Origin: Elizabethkingia bruuniana
Lineage (GTDB): Bacteria; Bacteroidota; Bacteroidia; Flavobacteriales; Weeksellaceae
Assembly: GCF_002024805.1 (NCBI RefSeq)
Contig: NZ_CP014337.1
Location: forward strand, 3,596,001-3,660,000
Reading direction: 5' to 3'
DNA length: 64,000 nucleotides
Below are positions 53,148 to 62,435 of the stretch, one piece after another (within the stretch, counting starts at the first letter, position 1; the number at the start of each line of letters is the position of its first letter). The notes under the pieces were generated by a model. That model saw nothing but the letters and a program-made list of their open reading frames with translations. It ran no database searches and had not been told where the DNA came from. Made by a program: the position numbers and the translations under genes.

Positions 53148-53156
53148 TGTGGATAA
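53148..53156. promoter_or_regulatory. Perfect DnaA box upstream of mraZ
   Basis: TGTGGATAA, the complement of the 9-nt DnaA box TTATCCACA, 12 nt upstream of the MraZ repeats. It is a single copy, so chance occurrence is possible. Confidence 0.4.
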
Positions 53157-53329
53157 CTTTTGATTTTCAAAATTTTAACGAATCTCCTGTGTTTTCTAAT
53201 ATTTTGGTTTATAACAGTTTATCATATATTTTTATTTTTTTTCATAAAAAGAGATCTGATTGATATTAAAATTTTGTAATTTCTGACATATTAATCAACT
53301 TTACCTCTAATCAAGACTTGATTTTTTCG

Positions 53330-53337
53330 TATTTTTG
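53330..53337 (+). promoter_or_regulatory. -7 element upstream of the alpha/beta hydrolase
   Basis: TATTTTTG matches TAnnTTTG 23 nt before the ATG at 53361. No TTG is found at the standard -33 distance. Confidence 0.4.
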
Positions 53338-53360
53338 CAGGGTTTAGGCAACATATAATT

Positions 53361-54122
53361 ATGATTTTTAAAACAAAAAAAGAGAAGAAATTCACCTATA
53401 TGGAAGCAGGAGAAGGACATCCTATGGTGCTATTGCACGGATTAATGGGTGGTTTGAGCAATTTCGATGAAATGTCAGCATACTTCTCGGAAAAAGGATT
53501 TAAAGTATTCGTACCACAACTTCCTATTTATGATTTGCCTGTTTTAAATACTAATCTTACAAGTATATCTAAATATGTAATCCGTTTTATAGAAGAACAT
53601 ATTAAAGCCCCGGTAACTCTTGTGGGGAATTCTATGGGCGGACATGTAGGACTTATAACAGCACTAGCGAGACCAGATCTTGTTAAACACCTTGTTCTTA
53701 CTGGGAGTTCAGGATTATATGAGCGTACTTTCGGTGATTCTTTTCCAAGAAAAAGCGATAAAACTTATATCAAAAGAAAAACAGAAGAAGTTTTCTTCAA
53801 CCCTGAAGTGGCAACAGATGAACTTGTGGACGAAGTTTTTGCAGTGGTGAATGACAGAATGAAAGGTATAAAAACAGTTATGCTTGCCAGAAGTGCCATC
53901 AAACACAATATGCAGAATGACCTTCCGGATATTAAATGTCCAACATGTATTATCTGGGGCAAGCAGGACAATGTTACTCCACCTGAGGTAGCAGAAGAAA
54001 TGCATAAAGAAATACCAAACTCTGATCTTTTCTGGATCGATGAATGCGGCCACGCTGCCATGATGGAAAAGCCAAAAGAGTTTAGTGATATATTGTATAA
54101 CTGGTTAAAAGACAAAATATAA
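53361..54122 (+). CDS. Alpha/beta hydrolase
   Basis: Protein of 253 aa with the classical fold: oxyanion region LLHGLMGGLSNF, nucleophile elbow VGNSMGGHVG (Ser), Asp in IWGKQDNVTPP, and catalytic His in ECGHAAMMEKP. There is no signal peptide, so it is cytosolic. The substrate is unknown; esterase and C-C hydrolase members look alike. engB begins at the next base after its stop, and the ElaA-like gene overlaps engB, so the three form an operon. Confidence 0.88.
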   Translation: MIFKTKKEKKFTYMEAGEGHPMVLLHGLMGGLSNFDEMSAYFSEKGFKVFVPQLPIYDLPVLNTNLTSISKYVIRFIEEHIKAPVTLVGNSMGGHVGLITALARPDLVKHLVLTGSSGLYERTFGDSFPRKSDKTYIKRKTEEVFFNPEVATDELVDEVFAVVNDRMKGIKTVMLARSAIKHNMQNDLPDIKCPTCIIWGKQDNVTPPEVAEEMHKEIPNSDLFWIDECGHAAMMEKPKEFSDILYNWLKDKI

Positions 54123-54740
54123 ATGCTGATAAAATCAGTTGACTTTGTAAAAAGTAGCAGCAAATGGCAGGAGTGCCCTGAAGCTAATCTTCCGGAATAC
54201 GCATTTATCGGAAGATCCAATGTGGGAAAATCTTCTCTCATCAATGCGATGATGGACAGAAAGGACCTTGCAAAAACCTCACAGACTCCCGGAAAAACAC
54301 AGCTTATTAATCATTTTCTTGTAAATGAGACCTGGTATCTTACCGATTTACCGGGTTATGGATATGCAAAAGTATCGAAGACTCTTCGTAAAAGTTTTGA
54401 AAAACTAATCACCAATTATATCCTAAACCGTAATAATCTGGTGAATCTATTTGTATTGGTAGACATTCGTCATGCTCCTCAGAAAATTGATATCGAATTT
54501 ATGCAGTGGTGTGGTGAATCCGGAATTCCGTTTTCTATCATATTTACTAAGGCGGACAAGCTAAAGCCCAAAGCTATTGAAAACCATGTAAAAGCATATC
54601 ACGATGAGCTTTTACAATTCTGGGAAGAGCTGCCACAATCTTATATCACTTCTGCTGAGAAAAAAGAAGGTGGAGATGCTATTCTTGATTTCATTGGGGA
54701 AACTAATATTATTTTAGAAAAAAATAAGGTAAAGTTTTAA
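54123..54740 (+). CDS. engB: Ribosome biogenesis GTP-binding protein EngB/YsxC
   Basis: TRAFAC GTPase of 205 aa: G1 GRSNVGKSS (30-38), switch region [14 protein letters not shown]3 DLPGYGYA, G4 TKADK. It assists late assembly of the large ribosomal subunit. It starts directly after the hydrolase stop with no gap and its stop overlaps the next start. Confidence 0.95.
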   Translation: MLIKSVDFVKSSSKWQECPEANLPEYAFIGRSNVGKSSLINAMMDRKDLAKTSQTPGKTQLINHFLVNETWYLTDLPGYGYAKVSKTLRKSFEKLITNYILNRNNLVNLFVLVDIRHAPQKIDIEFMQWCGESGIPFSIIFTKADKLKPKAIENHVKAYHDELLQFWEELPQSYITSAEKKEGGDAILDFIGETNIILEKNKVKF

Positions 54741-55198
54741 TGGAAACTCCTGTCTGGAAAGTAAAGGCTTTTGAAGAGCTTACAACAACCGAACTATATC
54801 AAATCCTTCTGCTGAGAGCAGAAGTTTTTGTTGTAGAGCAAAATTGCCCGTATCAGGATGTAGATAACGCAGATCAGAAGGCATTGCATTTGTGGGCAGA
54901 AATGGGTGGTAAAGTTGTTGCTTATTGCAGAATGTTTGATCAGGGAATAAAGTATCCTGAAAGCAGTATCGGCAGAGTTGTTACTCATCCGGAATATCGT
55001 AATCACAAGCTAGGGAGACCGTTGCTAAACCTGACTCTGGAAACTATTAAAAACAGATATGCCAATCCTGATATCAGAATCAGTGCACAAAATTATCTAT
55101 TAAAATTCTATGGAAGCCTTGGCTTCGAACCTGTGGGAGAAAGCTATCTTGAAGATAACATTCCTCATACTGAAATGCTAAGAAAGCATTCTTTATAG
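54740..55198 (+). CDS. GNAT family N-acetyltransferase (ElaA-like)
   Basis: Protein of 152 aa with the ElaA-type pattern: ELYQILLLRAEVFVVEQNCPYQDVDNAD near the start, GRVVTHPEYRNHKLGRPLL as the acetyl-CoA loop, and FYGSLGFEPVGESYLED at the end. The substrate is unknown. Translation is coupled to engB through a one-nucleotide overlap. Confidence 0.9.
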   Translation: METPVWKVKAFEELTTTELYQILLLRAEVFVVEQNCPYQDVDNADQKALHLWAEMGGKVVAYCRMFDQGIKYPESSIGRVVTHPEYRNHKLGRPLLNLTLETIKNRYANPDIRISAQNYLLKFYGSLGFEPVGESYLEDNIPHTEMLRKHSL

Positions 55199-55243
55199 TT
55201 TTACATCTAAAAAAGGGAAGATTTTAATCTCTCAATAGACATA

Positions 55244-55280
55244 AAAAACAGTAAGAAGCATTTTGCTTCTTACTGTTTTT
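55244..55280. terminator. Bidirectional terminator between the acetyltransferase gene and msrA
   Basis: A perfect 17-bp stem (AAAAACAGTAAGAAGCA and complement) with a TTT loop between converging genes. Confidence 0.9.
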
Positions 55281-55295
55281 ATGATTAATAAATAC

Positions 55296-55943
55296 TTAGT
55301 TTTCTTCGGATTTCAACCAACCCTTTTCTCCAAAGTATTTTTTGAACTTCTGAATTTTAGGACCTACAACAGCGCTACAGTAAGGCTGATTTGGGTTCTC
55401 TTTGTAATATCCCTGATGGTATGCTTCTGCCGGCCAGAATTTTTCAAACGTAACAACCTGTGTCACATATTTACCACTCCATTGTTGTTTAGCCTCAGAT
55501 TCTTTTAAAGCCTCTTCTGCTTCTTTTTTCTGCTCTTCACTGTTATAGAATACAACAGATCTGTACTGTGTCCCTATATCATTCCCTTGTCTGTTTAGCT
55601 GTGTAGGATCATGAAGAAATAAGAATACTTCCATCAGTTGCTTGTAACTGATTACCGCAGGATCATAGGCTATCTGTACAACCTCAGCATGACCTGTATC
55701 TCCGGTACAAACTTCTTCATAGGTAGGATTCGCTTTATGCCCGCCGGAATAACCTGAAATAACAGAGTCTACCCCTTTTAACATATTAAAGCATGATTCA
55801 ACACACCAAAAACAACCACCTCCAATGGTTGCATACGCTAATTTATTTTCCATTTTATTTTGCTTAACCGTGCTCTTCCTCTTCTCCTGCCCCTGACAGG
55901 AAACTAATAGTAAACTAAGAATAAGGAAAAATACTTTTTTCAT
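55296..55943 (-). CDS. msrA: Peptide-methionine (S)-S-oxide reductase, lipoprotein form
   Basis: Protein of 215 aa. The signal peptide ends LLLVSC (lipidated Cys16), then the MsrA domain has GGGCFWCVESCF (nucleophile Cys44), GYSGGHKANPTYEEVCTG, GHAEVVQIAYDP and LFLHDPTQLNRQGNDIGTQYRS. It repairs oxidised methionine in exported proteins from the outer face of a membrane, unlike cytosolic MsrA. It is monocistronic. Confidence 0.93.
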   Translation of the reverse strand: MKKVFFLILSLLLVSCQGQEKRKSTVKQNKMENKLAYATIGGGCFWCVESCFNMLKGVDSVISGYSGGHKANPTYEEVCTGDTGHAEVVQIAYDPAVISYKQLMEVFLFLHDPTQLNRQGNDIGTQYRSVVFYNSEEQKKEAEEALKESEAKQQWSGKYVTQVVTFEKFWPAEAYHQGYYKENPNQPYCSAVVGPKIQKFKKYFGEKGWLKSEEN

Positions 55944-56007
55944 AATCTTATACGAAGTTAGTTATTTCTCAGATTATTATCTATTAGTTTTTATCAATTG
56001 CTTTATC

Positions 56008-56035
56008 AAAAAAAGCCAACCGGAATCCGGCTGGC
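56008..56035 (-). terminator. Terminator of the hmuR-hmuY unit
   Basis: A 9-bp stem with one mismatch (GCCAGCCGG/CCGGTTGGC on the minus strand) and a T7 tract, about 50 nt after the HmuY stop. Confidence 0.75.
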
Positions 56036-56081
56036 CAAAAGTAAAGTAAAAAAACAAACTATTTAATTTATGGTGTATTTA

Positions 56082-56714
56082 TTATTTGCTGAAAGTTTTG
56101 CTTCCGTCAGTTTGCAAGGCAAATTTAAAGTTGTAATACCCAGAATCATTTAAGGCAGCTTGATCTGAAATTGTAGCCGGAGCTCCTTTATAATAATTTG
56201 TTATCTGAATTTTGGCATACTTACCATCTCCTGTTTTAATAACAATAATGTTCCCTGCGATTGGGGTAATAAGATGTTTTATAGGATCATAAGAATACCA
56301 TCCTTTCCCTGTTCCGGTTGTAATTGCCAAGTCATCTCCGCTATTTCCACTGTCTGTTTTAAAGGCAGCATCTTCCGGTGCTGTTTTTATAGCATCAAAA
56401 GAAGTTCCTTTTACAATCGTAGCAGCACCCTTTCCTTTTCTTGCAGTTCCGCCGTTAATAATAATTTTTGTTTTATTAAAACCTATATCCCACTTATCTG
56501 TGTCTTGTTCTGTAGAAGCAATAACTTTATTTTCACGAAGGCTGTATAATGTAAATTTATCTGTTGCAACTGTAGCACCATCAACGTCTTTCACATCTTG
56601 TGTCTTAACAGTTGCTGATGGGTTTACTGGTGCTGGTTCAGAGCCTCTGTCATTACTGGAACATGATGCCAGTGATAGTAATCCGATTGCTGTAGTAAAA
56701 AGTAATTTTTTCAT
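56082..56714 (-). CDS. HmuY-family haem-binding lipoprotein
   Basis: Protein of 210 aa with lipoprotein signal LASC (Cys18). The HmuY domain has KFTLYSLRENKVI, DKWDIGFNKTKIIINGGTAR, WYSYDPIKHLITPIAGNIIV and KYAKIQITNYYKG. Porphyromonas HmuY captures haem outside the cell and hands it to the HmuR receptor. The receptor gene lies 10 nt upstream here, preserving the receptor-HmuY pairing. The haem-ligand residues are not certain. Confidence 0.88.
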   Translation of the reverse strand: MKKLLFTTAIGLLSLASCSSNDRGSEPAPVNPSATVKTQDVKDVDGATVATDKFTLYSLRENKVIASTEQDTDKWDIGFNKTKIIINGGTARKGKGAATIVKGTSFDAIKTAPEDAAFKTDSGNSGDDLAITTGTGKGWYSYDPIKHLITPIAGNIIVIKTGDGKYAKIQITNYYKGAPATISDQAALNDSGYYNFKFALQTDGSKTFSK

Positions 56715-56724
56715 ATATAATATA

Positions 56725-58785
56725 TTAATAAGTTATTTTAAAGCTCACCCATAGTAATCTTCCGGCAAACTCTGGGTTAAATTGTATATTTTTGAAATTC
56801 GTGATATTATCAGAACCTATGCTGATATGATAGTTTTTGAAAATCTTCTTTCCTAGCGAAGCGTTGAGTAAGAAATAACCCGGTGCCATTTCGGATTTAT
56901 TATTGATAATTCCGTTGCCGTCTGTGTCTGCAAAGCCATATTCGCCTCTATATATTCCTCTTACATTGAAGAACCAGCCATTTTTGTCCTCATAAAATAG
57001 CTTAGCATTAAAAGTATGTTTACTTCTTCCCGGAATTCCATAGTAATCTCCGGGGCCTAATATGATATAGTTTCCTCTGTCATTATTCCCACCTAATTGT
57101 CCGGCTTTTATACGGTCTAATACATCTTTATCTTTTGCCTCAAGGTATTGATAGCCTCCTGCAAACGTAAAATTGTTCAGGAAACTTACAGACAACTCTG
57201 TTTCTATTCCCTGAGTAAAGACTTTGTTAAAGTTCTGATAAGAGAAAACACTCTGCCCGTTTTCTTTTCTGGCAATAGGGACCGTCTGAATAAGATTGTC
57301 AATATCATTACGGAATATATTCACTTTGACAACTACTCCTTTAGCTGGTTTTAATGTTGCTCCTAAATTATAGGCCCATGAACTTTCAGGTTTTAGCTCA
57401 CTAATTTTTGAAGGATCTATAAGTACATTTTCTTGCTTTACAATTCCCTGCGCTATCATTTTGGCCAGTTCTACACCGACTTCCTGTGTTCCTAATACAG
57501 AATAACCTACTAAATTATTGGTGAAGTTAAGATAGAGCTGTCTGAAGTCCGGAGCCTTAAATCCACGTCCTGCGGAAGCCTGAATACTTAGAAACTTAAA
57601 GACCTGTATATCTGTTGCCAACTTTGGACTAAACTGAGATCCGAATACACTGTTGTTATCATAACGGAATCCGGCCTGGATATTCCAACCCTGCATAGGC
57701 GTATAAGCAATCTGCCCTAGACCATAAAACTGATTCGAAGATTTCCTCTCATTATATCTATTGGCTTCAATATCCTGATAAATAATACCTGCACCTAAAG
57801 TTGTCTGCCATTTTTTGCTCCACTTGATATCTGTAAAGTTTTCAGCTTTAGCATAGCGTTCTCTAAAGTAGGTTTCATCCATCACCTGCCCTCCATCTAC
57901 AAACTTATACTGAGAGTCGTTGTTCGATGCAGACATATAAAGCCTTAATCTGGAAGTCACTTTATCATTTGGTGTCCAGGTAGCCTGTGGGGCAATGTTG
58001 TAGTCTTTGTTTTTAGAGTAACCATCAACTTTTTGCCCCTGGCTAAGCATTTTCCCATCCTGATCGTCATAATAATATCTGGCATACAACCCAAACTTCC
58101 ATTTACTATTAGGTGTAAAATTGATATTGGTGGAATAAGTGAAGTTTTCAAATGGATTCACTGTTTGCCCATAGCTGTCTGCTCCGGAGTTAAGGCTGTA
58201 GCCTTCGGAACTATAACGATTAGCAGATAGGTTTACTGAAAATTTATCTCTTCGGATGTTGATGTCTCCACCAAAATCTATGTTGGTATTGGTCCCGTAG
58301 CGCAAGCTTAAACTTCCTGAATCTTTGGTTGCTGTTTCGGTGATGATATTAACCACTCCGGCTAAAGCATCTGATCCGTATAGTGAGGAACTGGGTCCCT
58401 TTATAATCTCTATTCTCTTAATATTATTTACGGTAATTCTGGAAAGATCCAGTGTTCCCGCAGTCCTTCCGACCAAAGGTTCTCCATTTATAAGTATTAG
58501 TGTATATTCACCGGTCATCCCCTGCATTTGCAGGCTTGTACCATGGTTTGGGGTAATAATAAGACCCGTTTGCTCTGCAAGAATATCACTTAATCGTACA
58601 CTTCCTGACTGCTGAATCTGTTTTTTATCTATAACCTTTATAGGAATAGGAACTTCCTTTACCTTCTGCTCGAAAGTATTTCCGGATACCACAACTTCTT
58701 CAATCTCTTTTTCTTTCTCAGATTGTTGTTGAGCACCCACAGCCATAGAAGCTGAAAGACAGAAAAACAAGACAGCTTTTTTCAT
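56725..58785 (-). CDS. TonB-dependent receptor, HmuR-like
   Basis: Outer-membrane receptor of 686 aa: signal peptide (1-18), plug with VSGNTFEQKVKEVPIPIKVI and IEIIKGPSSSLYGSDALAGV (about 127-146), and a 22-strand barrel ending GRLLWVSFKITY. Coupled to the HmuY gene, so haem is the likely ligand. The promoter region contains two ATTTAxxCTAAAT palindromes, candidate Fur sites, one lying just upstream of the -7 element TAATTTTG (58807-58800). Confidence 0.87.
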   Translation of the reverse strand: MKKAVLFFCLSASMAVGAQQQSEKEKEIEEVVVSGNTFEQKVKEVPIPIKVIDKKQIQQSGSVRLSDILAEQTGLIITPNHGTSLQMQGMTGEYTLILINGEPLVGRTAGTLDLSRITVNNIKRIEIIKGPSSSLYGSDALAGVVNIITETATKDSGSLSLRYGTNTNIDFGGDINIRRDKFSVNLSANRYSSEGYSLNSGADSYGQTVNPFENFTYSTNINFTPNSKWKFGLYARYYYDDQDGKMLSQGQKVDGYSKNKDYNIAPQATWTPNDKVTSRLRLYMSASNNDSQYKFVDGGQVMDETYFRERYAKAENFTDIKWSKKWQTTLGAGIIYQDIEANRYNERKSSNQFYGLGQIAYTPMQGWNIQAGFRYDNNSVFGSQFSPKLATDIQVFKFLSIQASAGRGFKAPDFRQLYLNFTNNLVGYSVLGTQEVGVELAKMIAQGIVKQENVLIDPSKISELKPESSWAYNLGATLKPAKGVVVKVNIFRNDIDNLIQTVPIARKENGQSVFSYQNFNKVFTQGIETELSVSFLNNFTFAGGYQYLEAKDKDVLDRIKAGQLGGNNDRGNYIILGPGDYYGIPGRSKHTFNAKLFYEDKNGWFFNVRGIYRGEYGFADTDGNGIINNKSEMAPGYFLLNASLGKKIFKNYHISIGSDNITNFKNIQFNPEFAGRLLWVSFKITY

Positions 58786-58799
58786 AATCTTCTTTTGTG

Positions 58800-58807
58800 C
58801 AAAATTA
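58800..58807 (-). promoter_or_regulatory. -7 element of the hmuR-like gene
   Basis: TAATTTTG on the minus strand, 14 nt upstream of the start codon. A candidate Fur box lies 6 nt upstream of it, inside the expected promoter spacer. Confidence 0.5.
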
Positions 58808-58812
58808 TATTT

Positions 58813-58825
58813 ATTTATTCTAAAT
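58813..58825. promoter_or_regulatory. Candidate Fur box 1 (ATTTATTCTAAAT)
   Basis: A 5-bp inverted repeat ATTTA/TAAAT around TTC. It shares ATTTAxxCTAAAT with box 2 and overlaps the receptor promoter. Confidence 0.4.
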
Positions 58826-58850
58826 TAAGACATGAAATTAATCATATTTT

Positions 58851-58863
58851 ATTTAGACTAAAT
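58851..58863. promoter_or_regulatory. Candidate Fur box 2 (ATTTAGACTAAAT)
   Basis: A perfect 6-1-6 inverted repeat 38 bp from box 1, upstream of the HmuR-like gene. Binding by Fur is inferred from iron context. Confidence 0.45.
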
Positions 58864-58992
58864 TTAAATAACTTTGATGTATCAAATTCTTAAGAAGACA
58901 AATAGTTTATATTCAGACTGCATAGCCGAGTAGAAAACTGATTTAAAAAAGACATATACATTCAGTAAACAATGATCCTATACTGAAATACA

Positions 58993-59018
58993 GAAGCCGG
59001 AACTTAGGTTCCGGCTTC
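58993..59018 (-). terminator. Hairpin downstream of the first PepSY gene
   Basis: A perfect 11-bp stem (GAAGCCGGAAC/GTTCCGGCTTC) with a 4-nt loop. The T tract on the minus strand is weak. It separates the PepSY gene from the hmuR-like unit, 27 nt past the stop. Confidence 0.6.
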
Positions 59019-59045
59019 GTCAATTATTATAATCTTTAAAAAAAT

Positions 59046-60245
59046 TTAAGCTTTCTTTTTCTTCCTTCTGCCCCACCAGATCATAAATCCGGTTACAGGT
59101 AATGATGCACAGATCAGACTCACAATAAAGGCGATAATCTTAGTCGGCAGTCCCAGTATAGCTCCTACGTGGATATCATAATTAGCTCCTACAACCTTCT
59201 CTCCAAAGTTTTTGTCTTTAGGGTCATGTGTATGAAGCAACTCACCAGAGTTTTCATCAAAAATAAGGCTGCTGTTTTTATGATAAGAATAGGATAAATG
59301 CTTTACATAAACTTCAAAGTTGGCATGCTCATGATCATCCATATGCTCATGTCCAAGGTCTAATGCAAAACCATAAGACTCAGGGTACTTTTCCTTAACA
59401 GTATTAATAATCTTATCCAGTGTTCTGTCTGTTCTCATTTCTACAGGTGCCTTGGTCTTAATATGTGTAAAATCCGGATATTTTGTATTCCCTCCGGAGA
59501 AAACGACATAGATCATTGCCTGAACAACGAAAAATGCATAAAACAAACCTGTAATGGAAAAGATCAAAGCAAATATAGAGGCATAGAAGCCCAGAACATT
59601 ATGAAGGTCATAGTTCTTCCTTTTCCAGCTTTTAATGTTTTTCCATTTAAAAGAAAATCGTTGTTTTCTCGCCGCTTTATTTTTAGGCCACCAAAGAACA
59701 ATTCCTGTAATTAACATAAGCATAAAAATAATCACCGGAATACCTACCACATAGGAACCCCATTCTTGTTTTAGCAGGAAGCTCCAGTGGATCATCTTTA
59801 CAATATTGAAAAACCCGTTTTTCTCATCATATACTCTTAGAACTTTTCCTGTATAGGGATTTACATAGGCTTGCTTGTAAACCGGAAATTCATCAAAATA
59901 GTTCCAGGCTTTCGGATTATGCTCATACCAGAAGAACATGTAAGACTGTTTCTTATCTATCGGGATATTTACCCAGTGAACGGGATATTTTTCTTTCACC
60001 TGCTCTACCACCAGCTTTTCCATAACCTTTATCGGAAGGATCTGCTTGTTTTCAATATTCTGTTCGTTATGGTAGATTACATCTTTTCGGGTATAGTTTT
60101 CAACCTCATCTTTGAAAACATACAAAGCTCCGGTTATAGAAATAATAAATATGAGAAAGCCAATAGAAAGGCCAAACCAAAGGTGCAGCTTTCCAGACCA
60201 TTTTTTGAAGAATCCCGGCTTCTTTTTATGATGATGTTTTTTCAT
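59046..60245 (-). CDS. PepSY-associated transmembrane protein (His-rich form)
   Basis: Inner-membrane protein of 399 aa of the PepSY_TM (PiuB-like) family with four transmembrane segments: LHLWFGLSIGFLIFIISITG (about 21-40), one near 165-187 (VIIFMLMLITGIVLWWPK), one near 215-240, and one near 370-392 ending VTGFMIWWGRRKKKK. A His/Asp-rich stretch (GHEHMDDHEHANFE, about 302-315) lies in the periplasmic part. The family works with iron or siderophore receptors, probably in cytoplasmic-membrane reduction or release of iron. It is a paralogue of 62436-63632. Confidence 0.87.
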   Translation of the reverse strand: MKKHHHKKKPGFFKKWSGKLHLWFGLSIGFLIFIISITGALYVFKDEVENYTRKDVIYHNEQNIENKQILPIKVMEKLVVEQVKEKYPVHWVNIPIDKKQSYMFFWYEHNPKAWNYFDEFPVYKQAYVNPYTGKVLRVYDEKNGFFNIVKMIHWSFLLKQEWGSYVVGIPVIIFMLMLITGIVLWWPKNKAARKQRFSFKWKNIKSWKRKNYDLHNVLGFYASIFALIFSITGLFYAFFVVQAMIYVVFSGGNTKYPDFTHIKTKAPVEMRTDRTLDKIINTVKEKYPESYGFALDLGHEHMDDHEHANFEVYVKHLSYSYHKNSSLIFDENSGELLHTHDPKDKNFGEKVVGANYDIHVGAILGLPTKIIAFIVSLICASLPVTGFMIWWGRRKKKKA

Positions 60246-60271
60246 ATCCTGTCAGTGAAAATAAATTCGCC

Positions 60272-60279
60272 CAAAGATA
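60272..60279 (-). promoter_or_regulatory. -7 element of the first PepSY gene
   Basis: TATCTTTG on the minus strand, 26 nt upstream of the start. It suggests independent transcription from the receptor upstream. Confidence 0.5.
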
Positions 60280-60293
60280 AGCTTCTTTTTTTT

Positions 60294-60306
60294 ATTTAGA
60301 TTAATT
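60294..60306. promoter_or_regulatory. Candidate Fur box 3 (ATTTAGATTAATT)
   Basis: Matches box 2 at 11 of 13 positions and lies 14 nt upstream of the -7 element of the PepSY gene. It overlaps the stop end of the receptor gene. Confidence 0.35.
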
Positions 60307-62422
60307 AAAATTTATATTCAATCATAAAAGTTCCTCTCATCCCCATAGAATTGACAAATTCATTGTCCCGTGCATTCCACCATGCAACGGCTGGCTGGTA
60401 AAGTTTGTCAAAAAGGTTCTCAATGCCTAATGACAGTTTCCAGTTCTTATTTACCTCATAGCTGGATTTCAAGTTAAAAATGGTGTATTCCGGAACAAAA
60501 CCTTCGCCGTATGTAAATTGGCCCGTTTTAGGGTTTGGCTGGAAACGATCCTGCTTGAAGGAATGCATCATATCTAATCCTACAGAAAGTGCCTGAATTG
60601 GTCTAACCTGTACATAGGCTAAAACTTTGGGTGCGGAGATCCTACTATTATTAATCTTTGCAGAATAATCACCATCGTTATTCAGCGATGTAACACCTTC
60701 CATCCAGCTGTAGCTGGTTCCGAAGTTGATCCATCGGGCTGGTGTAAAGTGCAGAAATCCTTCTACCCCATACACAACTTCCGGTGCTCTGAGTATAGTA
60801 AGAGACCTGTCTGGACTTTGCACAAATGTTGCCCCTAGTTTGGAAGTACTTACATAAGACGTAATCTCATAGTTAATCCACTTAGCAAGTTGTCCGGTTG
60901 CTCCAAATTCATAATTGTTTACAATAATCGGCTTGGTTTCCAGGCTGGCGATTGTACTGGCTGTAGACGTTCTTAATATCCTTCCCAACTCATTAATGGA
61001 ATATGCCTGTGAAAAGCTACCAAATAAGTTGATGTAGGGCTGAACATTATAACGTACACCTATATTTCCAACAAGGGCATTATATTCCAAATTTCCACCT
61101 TTTACAAATATGCTCTTGGTAAAAGTTCCGTCACTTTTAAGTGTAGACAGGGTGTTAAAATCCCCAACTTTTACTTTCATATTTTCATAGCGCAGCCCTC
61201 CTTTTATCGTTAGCTTTTTTAATAAATCAATTTTTATTAATGCAAAGGGCGCTATGTTTGTCATATCCATATCCGGAGTCCAATAGCGTCCGTCTTCCAG
61301 CTTCTGAACAGTCTGATCATTTAGAATATCTACTCCATAGATAACTTCAGCCTGAGAATTTGTTGTATTCCATAACTGTGTATCCAGGTTTATTCTCGCT
61401 CCTTTCTTCTTTGAGATTACGTTGGATTGTCCTCCATTCAGGAAAGTATCACTATACCCATAAACAGTTCTGAAGTCCTGATAATAAAGATTTACATTCA
61501 GAGAAGTACCATTGAAGAGATTTCTGTTATCGTAACTCAATTTATAATTATGATTTCTGGGTGTTCCTTGTGGCGTAGTTTCCAATCCAAGACCTTTTCC
61601 TTCTCCAATGGTTGGAGTAATACCATATTTACCGGTTTTTAATCCTAAATTCAAATCGGATTTTGAGGCATAACCAATATAAGAGGCTTCTATTCGCTGA
61701 TTTTCGTTGATGTTATAACCCAGCTTCAGCATCCCATTATAGTTATCCATCTTTGCTGTGCTGTAAGAAGGGCTAAGATTTACACCATTGGCATCTTTCA
61801 TATATCCCGTTCTTTCATAGGCTAATGAGGCAACATAATCGAATTTATCCGAAAGTTTACCCGAAAGAAGCTGGCTCGCTCTTACTCCAAGCGTCCCGCC
61901 ATAAGGTTGTCCTGTAAAACCAACCTGAGAAATTCCGGATATCTTCTTGTCAGATTTGCCTCTTCTCGTGATGTAATTAATGATACCTCCATCGGCTCCG
62001 TTTCCGTAGATGGAAGACGCTCCTTTAATAACTTCTATACGTTCTATTGAAGAGGGATCTATTACCCTGATATCTCTTCCTCCGTTTCTCAAAGGCGTCG
62101 ATTGTGGCACACCATCTATCAGTACCAGCACCTGTCTGCCTCTAAGGGTTTGCCCTGTATTGGAAGTCTGTCCGGCACTAGGCCCTAAACTGGGAACTGT
62201 ATATTGTAAAATACTTGTAATATCAGAGTTTACAGTTAACTGGGATTGTACCTGTTTTTCTCCTACAATAGTAACAGAACTTGGTACTTCTTTTATATTC
62301 TCTTTTTTTCTTGAAGCAGTAAGTATAACCTCGTCTACACTTTTGGTGCTCAGGCTGTCATTTTTTTGCCCAAATATATTGATTGCAGCCAGACAAGCTG
62401 CAGTTAGTATTGCCTTATTCAT
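60305..62422 (-). CDS. TonB-dependent siderophore-type receptor
   Basis: Outer-membrane receptor of 705 aa: signal peptide (1-18), plug (about 28-160) with VDEVILTASRKKENIKEVP, GQTLRGRQVLVLIDGVPQ and IERIEVIKGASSIYGNGADG, and a barrel ending MGMRGTFMIEYKF. The lineage is that of ferric-siderophore receptors; the ligand is not determined. It lies between two PepSY paralogues, 13 nt after the upstream one, and is probably co-transcribed with it. Confidence 0.87.
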   Translation of the reverse strand: MNKAILTAACLAAINIFGQKNDSLSTKSVDEVILTASRKKENIKEVPSSVTIVGEKQVQSQLTVNSDITSILQYTVPSLGPSAGQTSNTGQTLRGRQVLVLIDGVPQSTPLRNGGRDIRVIDPSSIERIEVIKGASSIYGNGADGGIINYITRRGKSDKKISGISQVGFTGQPYGGTLGVRASQLLSGKLSDKFDYVASLAYERTGYMKDANGVNLSPSYSTAKMDNYNGMLKLGYNINENQRIEASYIGYASKSDLNLGLKTGKYGITPTIGEGKGLGLETTPQGTPRNHNYKLSYDNRNLFNGTSLNVNLYYQDFRTVYGYSDTFLNGGQSNVISKKKGARINLDTQLWNTTNSQAEVIYGVDILNDQTVQKLEDGRYWTPDMDMTNIAPFALIKIDLLKKLTIKGGLRYENMKVKVGDFNTLSTLKSDGTFTKSIFVKGGNLEYNALVGNIGVRYNVQPYINLFGSFSQAYSINELGRILRTSTASTIASLETKPIIVNNYEFGATGQLAKWINYEITSYVSTSKLGATFVQSPDRSLTILRAPEVVYGVEGFLHFTPARWINFGTSYSWMEGVTSLNNDGDYSAKINNSRISAPKVLAYVQVRPIQALSVGLDMMHSFKQDRFQPNPKTGQFTYGEGFVPEYTIFNLKSSYEVNKNWKLSLGIENLFDKLYQPAVAWWNARDNEFVNSMGMRGTFMIEYKF

Positions 62423-62435
62423 TTTTAAAGTGTGC

